A stretch of DNA of 64,000 nucleotides from Streptomyces sp. TRM68416 (GCF_014596915.1 NZ_JACVWU010000022.1:102022-166021), one strand, 5' to 3'. Counted from the first letter of the stretch, positions 1 to 8,417 are shown. Numbers and translations: made by a program. The notes: generated from the sequence alone by a model not told the origin.

Positions 1-581
1 GTACGGGCGAGGGAGGTGTCGGGGCCCTGCGGGGCTTCGGGGGCGGGCCCGGGGCCGGGGTGGTCCCTGGGCGGTGCGGGCGGCTTGGGGGCCGGCTCGG
101 CGGGGCGGTCCGGGCGGTCGGGTCGGTCCGGGCGCGGGGGGCGGTCGCCGGAGGTGTTCACGGAGTCGTTGCCGACGGCCGCGTTGCCGATGCCGACCAC
201 GTTCACGCTGTTGCCGCTGACGTTCACCGGGAGATCGACCGGTAGCTGCAGGCCGTTGCCGGAGAGCACCCCTGGTGAATCCTTTCCGCCGCTCTCGGCG
301 GCAGCTCCGCCGGGCGTGGCACGGTCATCGGCGGTGCTCTCGGCGGCGCAGGTGTTGCCGGCGGCCGGATTGAGCAGCCCCACCACGTTCACGGTGTTCC
401 CGCACACGTTCACCGGGACGTGCACCGGAAGCTGGATGGTGTTGCCGGAGACCGGACCGGGCGAGCCGGTCGCGGTGCCGTCCGCCGCGGAGTCGGCCTG
501 CGCGGGCATGGCCACAGCCATCGCGCCGGAGGCGGCGGCGACGGCGACGGCGATCACACCGTTTCGGGTAACCCGTCTCAT
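1..581 (-). CDS. Long chaplin, two chaplin domains (3' end cut by window)
   Basis: Chaplins are small secreted amphipathic proteins that coat aerial hyphae and spores; long ones are wall-anchored through a C-terminal sorting signal. The reading frame opens at the ATG at 581, with an AGGGAA-like ribosome site just upstream, and encodes a signal peptide (MRRVTRNGVIAVAVAAASG, Ala-rich, cleavage near AQA-D). Residues about 45-78 form chaplin domain 1, with the typical SGNTIQLPVHVPVNVCGN start and two Cys. Residues about 106-141 form domain 2, where both Cys positions are Ser. A Pro/Arg/Asp-rich tail with RPD repeats follows and runs off the window, so any LPxTG sortase motif is outside. Family assignment is firm; long ChpA-C type is inferred from two domains plus a tail. 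Confidence 0.9.
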   Translation of the reverse strand, partial: MRRVTRNGVIAVAVAAASGAMAVAMPAQADSAADGTATGSPGPVSGNTIQLPVHVPVNVCGNTVNVVGLLNPAAGNTCAAESTADDRATPGGAAAESGGKDSPGVLSGNGLQLPVDLPVNVSGNSVNVVGIGNAAVGNDSVNTSGDRPPRPDRPDRPDRPAEPAPKPPAPPRDHPGPGPAPEAPQGPDTSLAR

Positions 582-842
582 AGGTTCCCTGCCTTCCAGA
601 CATGGACACGGGCGCTCGCCCGCACCGGGTAAAACGCAGGCGAACCATCCGAGTTATGGCTTATCGGCCTTTCACCCCATCGAGCGGCATGGTTATCGAA
701 CTGGTGGCAAAACCATCACGGCCGCCGCCCGGGGGGGCGCAGAGTACGGCACCGCCCGGGTCGCCGCCCGTCCGCGGGCGCGGCCCGCGGGCACCGCTTA
801 TCGTGAGCGAAGGTGCCGTTTCGGGCATCCCTGGAGGCATCG
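582..842. promoter_or_regulatory. Divergent intergenic region, chaplin / exopeptidase
   Basis: This 261-bp gap separates the leftward chaplin from the rightward hydrolase, so it should hold both promoters. The stretch around 630-715 (cgagttatggcttatcggcc and beyond) is less GC-rich than its surroundings. I cannot name a specific -10/-35 pair with confidence. Confidence 0.4.
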
Positions 843-2411
843 ATGCCGGTCAAGTTGTCGAAGCGGCGGGCCCTGCGCCGCAGCACGGTCACCGCGGTCG
901 TCGGACTCGCGCTGCTGGGCGCGGGGCTGCCGGCGGTGGCGGCGGACGGCGACGGGCCCGGCCTGGCGCGGTTCTACCGCCAGAAGGTGGCGTGGACGAA
1001 GTGCGAGGGCGCCGAGACGCCCGAGGATCTCCAGTGCGGGAAGGTCACCGTCCCCCTCGACTACGCCCACCCCGAGGCGGGCACGCTCGACCTGGCCCTC
1101 GCCCGCTATCGCGCGACGGGCAGGTCCCGGGGCTCGGTGCTGCTGAACTTCGGCGGTCCGGGCGGCGCGGGCGTCGCCCAACTCGCCTTCGGCGGCAAGG
1201 ATTTCATGGGCCTGACCAACGGCTACGACGTGGTGACCTTCGATCCCCGCGGCGTCGGCAGGTCCTCGCCGGTCAGCTGCGGGGACGGCGCCGAGGAGAC
1301 GGCGGACGACGGCACCGGGCTCGACGCCGATCCGCAGGCCGTGCTCGACGGGATCCGCAGGACGGCGGCGGCGTGCGCCAAGCACTCGGGGCCGGTCCTG
1401 CCGCACATAGGCACGGTGAACGTCTCCCGGGACATGGACGTGATGCGCGAGGCGCTGGGCGACAAGAAGCTCAACTACCTGGGCTTCTCCTACGGAACGC
1501 GGCTCGGCGCGGTGTACGCGGCCCAGTTCCCCAAGAAGGTGGGCCGGATGGCGCTGGACGGCGTGGACACCCTCACCGACCCGCTGACCGAGCAGGGCGT
1601 GGCGGGCGCCGAGGGCCAGCAGCGGGCGCTGGACGACTTCATCACCTGGTGCACCAAGGACATCGCCTGCCCGTTCGGCCAGGATCCGCGCACGGCACGG
1701 GAGGAGGTCGTACGGCTCGTCCGGTCGCTGGACGACAGTCCGGTACCGACCGACTTCGGAGAGCTGTTCACCGGGCAGGATCTGGTGGGTTCCATCGGAC
1801 AGGCGCTGTACAGCGAGGAGTTGTGGCCGTCCCTGCAACGGGCCCTGGCCTCGCTGGTCGAGGACGGCGACACACGCGGTGTCGTGGGCCTGGCCTCCGG
1901 AGGCATCAGGCTGCCCGGCCGGGCGGCGGAGACGGACGGCGGCCTCGTCGACGAGGAGGACGTCCCGCCGGACAACCTCCCGGCGGCGCTGATGGCGATC
2001 AACTGCGCGGACGACCCCGACCGTCCCACCGCCGCGCAGATCACCCGCGACCTCGACCGGCTGCGCGCCGAGTACGAGCGGGCGTCCCCGGTGTTCGGCC
2101 GCTACCGGCTCTCCGAGGTCCTGATGTGCTACGGCCGCCCCAAGGGCACCGACTTCATCCGCGAGAAGGTGAAGGACGTCAAGACGCCCAAGCTGCTCCT
2201 GGTGGGCACCCGCGGCGACCCGGCGACGCCGTACCGGTGGACCGTGCAGACGGCCGAGCGGCTCGGTGACGCCGCGGTGGTCCTGGACAACCGCGACGAG
2301 GGCCACACCGGCTACGGCTCCTCGAAGTGCGTGCACCGCACGGTCGACGCGTTCCTGCTGTACGGCTCCCTGCCGGCGAACGGCAGTTCGTGCGGTCCGG
2401 ACGCCGGCTGA
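843..2411 (+). CDS. Secreted alpha/beta-hydrolase, tripeptidyl aminopeptidase (TAP) family
   Basis: A 522-residue exported serine hydrolase of the peptidase S33/TAP family; relatives remove tripeptides from the N-termini of secreted proteins. The ATG at 843 is chosen because GGAGG (833-837) sits 5 nt upstream. The N-terminus is a classical signal peptide (KRRALRRS, then a hydrophobic run ending AVAA-D). The oxyanion-loop motif NFGGPGGAG lies near residue 100. The triad reads as Ser216 (GFSYG), Asp459 (GTRGDPATPY) and His488 (DEGHTGYG). The region around Asp459/His488 matches the TAP-like C-terminal domain. There are several Cys in the mature part, as expected for an exported enzyme. The exact peptide specificity cannot be read from sequence. 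Confidence 0.9.
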   Translation: MPVKLSKRRALRRSTVTAVVGLALLGAGLPAVAADGDGPGLARFYRQKVAWTKCEGAETPEDLQCGKVTVPLDYAHPEAGTLDLALARYRATGRSRGSVLLNFGGPGGAGVAQLAFGGKDFMGLTNGYDVVTFDPRGVGRSSPVSCGDGAEETADDGTGLDADPQAVLDGIRRTAAACAKHSGPVLPHIGTVNVSRDMDVMREALGDKKLNYLGFSYGTRLGAVYAAQFPKKVGRMALDGVDTLTDPLTEQGVAGAEGQQRALDDFITWCTKDIACPFGQDPRTAREEVVRLVRSLDDSPVPTDFGELFTGQDLVGSIGQALYSEELWPSLQRALASLVEDGDTRGVVGLASGGIRLPGRAAETDGGLVDEEDVPPDNLPAALMAINCADDPDRPTAAQITRDLDRLRAEYERASPVFGRYRLSEVLMCYGRPKGTDFIREKVKDVKTPKLLLVGTRGDPATPYRWTVQTAERLGDAAVVLDNRDEGHTGYGSSKCVHRTVDAFLLYGSLPANGSSCGPDAG

Positions 2412-2507
2412 GTACGGACTCCGCCTGATCCCACCCCCTCCGCCTCACCTTCCGCGGGGCTGTGCCGTCGTACCGGCGAGGACGACGAGGGAGAGGGAGA
2501 GGGGCTT

Positions 2508-2815
2508 CCGACGAACGACTTCCGGGCCATCGCGGACCGCGTCGAGATCGAGGCGCTGCGCGGCGAGTTCACCGACGCGGTCATGATGAGCGACCGGCCC
2601 CGCCTGGCGTCGCTGTTCACCCCGGACGGCGCCCTGCGCATGCCCGACGCCTCCGGCGAGCAGTTCGGCCGGGAGGTATCCGGACCGGGGGCGAACGGCT
2701 TCAGGGCCTGTGGGACTTCTTCGTGGCACGGACGTGGGCTGGCGGTTCGCCGAGCGGGTGTACGAGATCAGGTACCTCGGCACCTCTCCCCTCGCGGGCA
2801 CCGCCCCACGCACGG
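2508..2815 (+). pseudogene. Decayed SnoaL-like / NTF2-fold gene
   Basis: Three pieces of one SnoaL-like protein lie in three frames. Piece 1 (from about 2508) reads PTNDFRAIADRVEIEALRGE, then a segment containing LFTPDGALRMP and ending FGRE near 2675. The expected start codon position reads CTT instead of ATG, behind a GGAGAGG-like ribosome site. At about 2676 one nucleotide is missing and the frame moves to IRTGGERLQGLWDFFV (to 2725). The central ~60 residues of the fold are then absent, and a third frame resumes with GWRFAERVYEIRYLGTSPLA, a typical family C-terminus. Start-codon loss, a frameshift and an internal deletion make function very unlikely. The family assignment rests on remembered family motifs. 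Confidence 0.72.
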
Positions 2816-3441
2816 ACGTCACGGTTCCGGCCACGCCCTTTTCCGTGCCGGCAACGGCCGAGCAACTGGAGCGGGTGGCCACCGCGTTGCGCGCCAACGG
2901 CTTCGCCGCCGAGGTCCTCGACGATGCCGCAGCGGCGCGTACCCGCGTCAAGGAGCTGGTCCCCGAGGGCACCGGCGTGCTCACCGGGGCCGGCGAGACC
3001 CTCCGGTCGTCCGGCATCGACGAGGACATCAACGCCAGCGGCCGCTACGACGCCGTCAGGCCGCGCGTCCTGGCCATCGGCCGGGCCACAGGCGCCGACG
3101 AGATCCGCAGGCTGGTCGGCGTGCCCGACTTCGTCGTCCACAGCGTCGCCGCGGTCACCGAGACCGGCTCGCTCGTCCTCGCCTCGGGCAGCGGCAGCCA
3201 ACTGCCCGCCACCGCGGGCGGCGCGGCCCGCGCGGTCTGGGTCGTCGGCGCCCAGAAGGTGGTGCCCGACCTACGCGCGGCCCTGCGCCGGGTCGAGGAG
3301 CACGCCCTCCCGCTGGAAAACACCCGCGCCCAGGCTGCCTACGGCATGCCCGGCGCCGTCAACCGGCTGCTCGTTCTCCACGCCGAACCCCACCCGGGAC
3401 GGGACACGGTGCTGCTCCTGCGCGAAGCCGTCGGATACTGA
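2710..3441 (+). CDS. LUD-domain (DUF162, LutC/YkgG-like) protein
   Basis: The core, from about residue 46 (PATAEQLERVATALRANGF) to the end, matches the LUD fold found in lactate-utilisation protein LutC/YkgG. It includes GTGVLTGAGETLRSSGIDED and the nucleotide-loop-like stretch AVWVVGAQKVVPDLRAALRR. The first ~35 codons of this frame (GWRFAERVYEIRYL...) are the tail of the decayed SnoaL-like gene just upstream, so the natural start was probably near GTG 2845. That would give 198 residues, which fits the family length. Neither GTG 2710 nor GTG 2845 has a convincing ribosome site, so the gene may have lost its own start or be expressed as a chimera. No lutA/lutB partner is nearby. Confidence 0.7.
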   Translation: MGLLRGTDVGWRFAERVYEIRYLGTSPLAGTAPRTDVTVPATPFSVPATAEQLERVATALRANGFAAEVLDDAAAARTRVKELVPEGTGVLTGAGETLRSSGIDEDINASGRYDAVRPRVLAIGRATGADEIRRLVGVPDFVVHSVAAVTETGSLVLASGSGSQLPATAGGAARAVWVVGAQKVVPDLRAALRRVEEHALPLENTRAQAAYGMPGAVNRLLVLHAEPHPGRDTVLLLREAVGY

Positions 3442-3556
3442 CCCGGGGTCCGGTCGCCGTAGGTCAGCCGCTGTGTTCGCCCCGCGGCGGCGACCGTGGC
3501 GCTGGATCGTTTTGCCCCCTCATGCCCGATCGGCGAAACGGTCCTATCGTGCTGTC

Positions 3557-4654
3557 ATGGAGCACGCACTGAGTCCCACCGCATTGACCGAGTTGCGCCG
3601 ACCGCGCCCGTATCCCGCGGTGTCCGTGCTGACGCCGACGCATCGCCGGGAGCCCGAGAACGCCCAGGACCCGGTCCGGCTGCGCAACGTGGTGGCCGAG
3701 GCCAAGAAGCAGTTGGAGGCGGATCCCTCGGTCAGCCGTGACCGCCGGGTGGACGTGGCCCGGCAGCTCGACCAGGCCCTCGCCGAGGTCGATCTCACGC
3801 ACGCCGAGGACGGGCTGGTCATCTTCGCCGCGCCGGGTGAGCACCAGGTGTGGTCACTGGCCCGGCCCGTGCCCGAACGCGTGGTGCTCTCCGACACCTT
3901 CCTCACCCGCAACCTCGTCTCGGCACAGGCCGCCGAGCGGCCCTTCTGGGTGCTGTCCGTCTCCGCCGACCGTGTCACGCTGTGGAACGGCGGCGCGGAC
4001 CGCGTCACCGAGGAACGCGCGGGCGGCTTCCCGCTCACCCGCAGTCACGACAACTTCGACGCGGAGCGCCAGGAGCGGATCGGCGATCTGCCCAGCACCT
4101 TCCGCGACGAGAGCACCCGGCACTTCCTGCGCGACGCGGACGCCGCGATCAGCAAGCTGCTGCGCGACGATCCCCGCCCGCTGTACGTCACCGGCGAGAC
4201 GGCGGCACTGTCCCTGCTCGACGAGGTCGGCAGCGTGACCAAGGACGCCGTCCACGTCCGGCACGGCGGCCTGACGCACGCCACCCCGGACGCCGTGTGG
4301 CAGGCGGTGCGCCCGATGGTCGCGGCCGACGCCCGCAGGACCACCGAAACGGTGGCCCGGGAGCTGGAGTCGGCCCGCGGCCGCCGGGCGTACGCGGCCG
4401 GCGTCGACGAGGTCTGGCAGAACGCCCGCGAGGGCCGGGTGCGGCTGCTGGCCGTCGAGGAGAACTACCGCGTCACCGTGCGCAACGAATCCGGCGGCCA
4501 TCTGGTCCCGGCCGAGAGCGGCGATCTCGACGCCCGCGAGGACATCGTGGACGAGATCGTCGAGCAGTGCCTGGAGACGGGGGCCGACGTCCGCTTCGTA
4601 CCGGACGGCGCCCTGGGCGACGCGAGCGGCATCGCCGGCGTGCTGCGGTACTGA
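3557..4654 (+). CDS. baeRF3-type protein (bacterial release-factor-1-like family)
   Basis: A 365-residue soluble protein matching the Streptomyces family assigned to the bacterial archaeo-eukaryotic release factor group 3 (often mislabelled chemotaxis protein). It opens MEHALSPTALTELRRPRPYP and keeps the family's VSVLTPTHRR motif; the C-terminal ETGADVRFVPDGALGDASGIAGVLRY resembles the eRF1 domain-2/3 end. Members are predicted from structure and context to act on ribosomes or translation stress, but no biochemical role is established to my knowledge. The ATG at 3557 has no clear ribosome site. A TATCGT hexamer at 3545-3550 places a possible transcription start at or near the ATG, so leaderless translation is possible. 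Confidence 0.75.
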   Translation: MEHALSPTALTELRRPRPYPAVSVLTPTHRREPENAQDPVRLRNVVAEAKKQLEADPSVSRDRRVDVARQLDQALAEVDLTHAEDGLVIFAAPGEHQVWSLARPVPERVVLSDTFLTRNLVSAQAAERPFWVLSVSADRVTLWNGGADRVTEERAGGFPLTRSHDNFDAERQERIGDLPSTFRDESTRHFLRDADAAISKLLRDDPRPLYVTGETAALSLLDEVGSVTKDAVHVRHGGLTHATPDAVWQAVRPMVAADARRTTETVARELESARGRRAYAAGVDEVWQNAREGRVRLLAVEENYRVTVRNESGGHLVPAESGDLDAREDIVDEIVEQCLETGADVRFVPDGALGDASGIAGVLRY

Positions 4655-4676
4655 GCCCGCGGGGCGGCCGTCACCG

Positions 4677-5090
4677 TCAGACGCTCCCGAAGAGTGCGCT
4701 GAGCCCTTCCTCGACGGCCGCTCCGACGTCCTCCTGTCCGGCGGCGACTACGGCGTACGTGCGCAGCACGAAGCGCTCCAGGGCCGAGGTGTCGAACTGG
4801 AGCAGCGCCAGGCCATAGGGCGAGTGCAGCTCCAGGACCGTTCGAGCACGTCCGCACGGCCAGATGTGCACGTCCCCGCCCCCGGTGGGACCGTGCAGCC
4901 CGTCCGCCAGCAGACTCCGGGCGAACGTCCAGGTCACGCCCTCTCCGTCGAGCGAGATCTCGGGCGGGAAGTCGATGTGCACGGCCAGCGGGTCGGCCGA
5001 GGTGTAACGGAGCGTCGCGGAGGCGGGCAGTTCCTGTTCGTCGGCGGTGATCAGACGGGCACGGGCGGGCTGCTGCAGGGTCACGTCCAT
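4677..5090 (-). CDS. SsgA-like sporulation/cell-division protein (SALP)
   Basis: A 137-residue protein of the SsgA/SsgB family, which in streptomycetes steers septum placement and spore-wall events by interacting with divisome proteins. Seen here: an N-terminal QQPARARLITADEQELPASA segment, the signature LRYTSADPLAVHIDFPPEIS, the WTFARSLLADGL motif and the GGGDVHIWPCGR stretch, which together span the whole family fold. The ATG at 5090 follows GGAGAAC by 5-6 nt. It is convergent with the baeRF3 gene (22-bp gap) and divergent from the sigma factor. Which paralogue it represents cannot be decided from sequence alone. Confidence 0.9.
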   Translation of the reverse strand: MDVTLQQPARARLITADEQELPASATLRYTSADPLAVHIDFPPEISLDGEGVTWTFARSLLADGLHGPTGGGDVHIWPCGRARTVLELHSPYGLALLQFDTSALERFVLRTYAVVAAGQEDVGAAVEEGLSALFGSV

Positions 5091-5191
5091 GGCTGTTCTC
5101 CACTGCGAGTGAGAGGCCGGCCGGATGACCGGTGTGTCTTTACGACCTCGCAGGTGCCGCTCGCATTACGCCCAAGCCTCAATTGATTGAC

Positions 5192-5205
5192 GTGACCTGC
5201 GTCAC
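5192..5205. promoter_or_regulatory. Inverted repeat GTGAC-N4-GTCAC
   Basis: GTGACctgcGTCAC lies in the comparatively AT-rich 190-bp gap between the SsgA-like gene and the sigma-factor gene, about 75 bp upstream of the sigma-factor start. The perfect 5-bp arms and location make it a candidate operator. The cognate regulator is unknown. Confidence 0.35.
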
Positions 5206-5280
5206 TCTCGAATCGGTCATTTGTCATTTAGGGTTACGAACTTGTCCGAACCCATCACGGGGGACGGGAGAGTTCCTGCC

Positions 5281-6723
5281 ATGACCGACGGCCCCGCCGC
5301 GACGCCCGCACCGGCGCCGCCCGAGTCCGCCATCGCCGCCTACACCCGCGTCTACGAGGAGGAGCAGTCCCGGCTGGTCGCCTACGCCCGCTCGCTGACC
5401 GGTGACCTGTGGGTCGCCGAGGACCTGGTGGCCGAGGCACACTTCCGGGTCTGGCGGCGACTGTCCGCCGGGCACGAGGTCGAGAACGTACCGGCGTACC
5501 TGACGACGACCGTCCGGCACCTCGCCGCCGCGGTCGGCGCCGCGTCGGCCAGGGAGACCCCGCAGGACCCCTGGGTCGCCGAGCGGGTCGAGGTGGGCGC
5601 CTCGGACAACGACCCCGCCGAGCGGATGTCCTCGGTCGACCTCCTCGTCCGCGTCCTGGGCCGGTTGCCGCGGCGCTGGGTGCAGGCTCTTTGGCTCGCG
5701 GAGGCCGAGGGGCGCCCCCTGGACGACATCGGCCGCCGCCTCGGCACCGGACGCGGCGCCACCGCCGTACTGCTGCACCGGGCCCGCGAGGGCATGCGGC
5801 AGGCGTTTCTGCGGGCGCACCCCGGACTGCCGGACGACCCGGCCTGCGCGGCGCACTGGGACCGGATGCCCGCCTACGTCCGCGAGGCCGCCACCCCCCG
5901 GCAGTCCGGGCGGCTCCTCGCCCATCTCGACGACTGCGCGGACTGCCGGGCCCGGCTCGCGGTACTGATGCGCGCCAACGAGCGGCTGCCCGCGTTCACG
6001 GGTCCGGCCCTGCTCGTGTTCGCCGTGGGCGGCACCGGCAAGTTCCTGGTCCCCCTGGCCGCGGGTGCGGCGGGCGCCGCCTCCGCCACGCACGGCGGCA
6101 GCGGTCTGCTCGACTGCGTACGGCACGCCGTGACCGCCGGCGCGAAGGCGCCCGGCGCGGCACTGACCGCGATCGGCGCGACGGCGGCGGGTGCGGCGCT
6201 GGCGGCGGGGATCGCGCTCAGCGGCAGCGGCTCGCCGGCGCCGCCCGAGGAGCGGCCGGTCACCGCGCAGAGCTCGTCGGCGGAGGCCCCCGAGGAGGTC
6301 ACCGAGCGGGCCGCGGCCTCCCCGGGCGACGCCAAGGGGGCTGCGGCGGGGGCGACGCGCGAGGGGGTGGTGGCAGCACCCGGGACGACGGAGGCGGCAC
6401 CCGAGGAAGCGGAAACGACGCCCGAGGAGGTCGAGGTGGCACTCCCTGCGGCGCCCACGGCTCCCCCGGCGCCCGAGTCGATGTCCGCGGAGGCCGAACC
6501 GACACCCACGCCCACACCGACCCTCACACCGACACCGACTCCGACCCCCACACCGACCCCGACCCCCACACCGACTCCGACCCCGACACCCCCGGCGATC
6601 ACACCCACACCCACCCCAACCCCGGCGCCGCCCACCCCCGTCGACCCCACTCCCGCCCCGCCGGAACCGACCCTGGTCTGCGAGCCCTGGCACGGCCCGA
6701 TCCACATCTGCCGCACTGGCTAG
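5281..6723 (+). CDS. ECF-type sigma factor fused to zinc finger, membrane segments and Pro-Thr tail
   Basis: Residues about 20-90 form sigma region 2 (RLVAYARSLTGDLWVAEDLVAEAHFRV) and about 120-180 form region 4 (GRLPRRWVQALWLAEAEGRP, then a helix-turn-helix). Around residues 210-245 is an anti-sigma-like zinc-binding motif (HLDDCADC). One or two hydrophobic stretches follow (ALLVFAVGG...; AALTAIGATAAGAALAAGIA). A long Pro/Thr/Glu-rich tail with PT dipeptide repeats ends in a short Cys-containing tip (LVCEPWHGPIHIC). The architecture suggests a membrane-tethered sigma factor carrying its own inhibitor-like module, with the tail outside the membrane. The ATG at 5281 is preceded by GGGAG. The repeat-rich 3' end is formed of near-identical ccgac/acccc units (about 6500-6620). 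Confidence 0.85.
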   Translation: MTDGPAATPAPAPPESAIAAYTRVYEEEQSRLVAYARSLTGDLWVAEDLVAEAHFRVWRRLSAGHEVENVPAYLTTTVRHLAAAVGAASARETPQDPWVAERVEVGASDNDPAERMSSVDLLVRVLGRLPRRWVQALWLAEAEGRPLDDIGRRLGTGRGATAVLLHRAREGMRQAFLRAHPGLPDDPACAAHWDRMPAYVREAATPRQSGRLLAHLDDCADCRARLAVLMRANERLPAFTGPALLVFAVGGTGKFLVPLAAGAAGAASATHGGSGLLDCVRHAVTAGAKAPGAALTAIGATAAGAALAAGIALSGSGSPAPPEERPVTAQSSSAEAPEEVTERAAASPGDAKGAAAGATREGVVAAPGTTEAAPEEAETTPEEVEVALPAAPTAPPAPESMSAEAEPTPTPTPTLTPTPTPTPTPTPTPTPTPTPTPPAITPTPTPTPAPPTPVDPTPAPPEPTLVCEPWHGPIHICRTG

Positions 6724-6989
6724 AACACGCTGCCGTCGAACACAGAAATGATTGCGGGCGCAGACCACCCGACACACCGTCACATCACGTACGCTGCCTA
6801 CGACTTGACCCACCCGATGCTGTACGCGGGACCTACGGTGAGAGCACTCCGTGAAGACTGTGGCATATGCCAGAAGCACCACCGTATCGTGTGTTGCCAA
6901 ATCCCTTACAGGCCGTCGCGGGCTGTGCAACAGTCGTAACGGTCCCTCCGTCAGCCTTGTCGTACCGTTCCCCTTCACCGGAGTGCGTC

Positions 6990-8417
6990 ATGCCGTCCCA
7001 TCTCTCTGCGGACCGCCCAGCCGCCCAGCCACCCGGACGCGGCTCGGTCGAGGCGCTCATATCGCAGGCGCGACGCCTCAAGGGCGACGTGGACGCGGTG
7101 CGGCGGGACACACAGAGCGACGGTGCGGACCCGCAGGAGCGCTGGCAGCGCGCGCTCTGCGACCTCGCCCTGACCCAACTGGAGGACCTGGACGTCCACT
7201 TGGCCCAGTTGCGGGAGGGACCGCCGCCCGTGCCCGACGCACCGGCGGCACCCCCGCCCCGGACCGTGCCGCCCGCTCCCCGGCACGGCTCGCTGCTCAG
7301 CCGGGTCGGCAGCGCGGAGTGGAACCTCCTGACCGACGAGGCCAGTTGGTCCGGCGAGCTCTACGAGATCCTGGGCCGCGACCCCGCCGCTCCCCCGCTC
7401 ACCCTCGACGAACTGCCGTCCCTGGTGCACGAGGAGGACCGGCCCAAGCTGACGGCCATGGTCACCGACTGCCTCATCGACGCCAAGCCCATCGACGGGG
7501 AGTTCCGTGTCGTCCGCCCGGTAGGAGACGTGCGGACCGTGCACATGATGGGCGAGCCCGTGCTCGCCGCCGACGGCAGCACGGCCTCGATGTGGGCCGT
7601 GCTGCGGGACGTCAGCGAACTGCGCCGCAGTCAGCGCGCGGTGAGCGAGACCCGTGAATCGCTCCAGCGCCACCGGCACCGGGCGCAGACCGAGCACCGG
7701 CTCGCGGTCGAGCTGCAGGAATCCGTGCTGCCGCCGTGGCGCGGCTCCCTGCGGCTCCCGCACCAGGGCCCCGAGACACTGGACCTGGCGGCCCACTACC
7801 TGCCCTCGGCCAGCAGCGCCCTGATCGGCGGCGACTGGTACGACGCCCTCGAACTGGCCGACGGATCCACCCTGTTGAGCGTCGGCGACCTCACCGGACA
7901 CGGCGTCGCCGCCACCTCCGGCATGGCGATGCTGCTCGGTGCGCTGCGCGGCATGGCGATGGCAGGCACCGAGCCCGGGCAGCTGATGAGCTGGCTCAAC
8001 CAGTTGCTGGACGCCACCGTCCAGCCCGCCCTCGGCAGCGCCGTCTGCTGCCGCTACCGGCCCGACACCCGCACCCTGTCCTGGGCGCAGGCCGGACACC
8101 CCGCCCCGCTGCTGTTCCGCGACGGGACGGGACGCACGCTGCAGGCACCGGACGGAGTCCTGCTCGGCGCGACGACAGGTGCCACGTACGAGCAGGCCGA
8201 GGTGGCCCTTGAGCCGGGCGACCTGCTGCTCCTGCACACCGGCGGGCTGGTGCCGGGGCACAGCGGTGCCGAGGCCATGAGCCGACTCCTCGACCTGGCG
8301 CCGCGGTTCGACGAGGCGCGCACCGCGCAGGACTGCCTGCGGACGGTCGTGGAGGAGTGCGGCGAGACCGAGCGCGAGAACGACGCGTGTGTGCTCGTCG
8401 CCCGGGTGACGGCCTGA
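6990..8417 (+). CDS. PAS-domain PP2C (SpoIIE-type) phosphatase
   Basis: A 475-residue soluble signalling phosphatase. The N-terminal ~90 residues are charged and helical, followed by a Pro-rich linker. A PAS fold spans about residues 100-220 (SAEWNLLTDEASWSGELYEI ... VLRDVSELRRSQ). A coiled-coil-like linker leads to a PP2C/SpoIIE catalytic domain with GGDWYDALELADG, VGDLTGHGVAATS and a WAQAGHPAPLLFRDG motif, plus the metal-binding Asp residues expected for the family. Such proteins dephosphorylate anti-anti-sigma (STAS) proteins. The ATG at 6990 is chosen for GGAG 6 nt upstream; an earlier in-frame ATG at 6867 has no ribosome site. Its STAS substrate is not adjacent. Confidence 0.88.
   Translation: MPSHLSADRPAAQPPGRGSVEALISQARRLKGDVDAVRRDTQSDGADPQERWQRALCDLALTQLEDLDVHLAQLREGPPPVPDAPAAPPPRTVPPAPRHGSLLSRVGSAEWNLLTDEASWSGELYEILGRDPAAPPLTLDELPSLVHEEDRPKLTAMVTDCLIDAKPIDGEFRVVRPVGDVRTVHMMGEPVLAADGSTASMWAVLRDVSELRRSQRAVSETRESLQRHRHRAQTEHRLAVELQESVLPPWRGSLRLPHQGPETLDLAAHYLPSASSALIGGDWYDALELADGSTLLSVGDLTGHGVAATSGMAMLLGALRGMAMAGTEPGQLMSWLNQLLDATVQPALGSAVCCRYRPDTRTLSWAQAGHPAPLLFRDGTGRTLQAPDGVLLGATTGATYEQAEVALEPGDLLLLHTGGLVPGHSGAEAMSRLLDLAPRFDEARTAQDCLRTVVEECGETERENDACVLVARVTA

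Noticed and set aside
798..2336. Long open frame antisense to the TAP-like hydrolase
   Set aside because: Typical antisense shadow of a high-GC coding gene; no family motifs.
6490..6660. PT-encoding repeats as a mobile or phase-variation element
   Set aside because: Simple in-frame Pro-Thr codon repetition that is part of the sigma-factor tail; no flanking repeats or transposase.
6867..6989. N-terminal extension of the PAS-PP2C phosphatase from ATG 6867
   Set aside because: No ribosome site there; the ATG at 6990 has GGAG 6 nt upstream.
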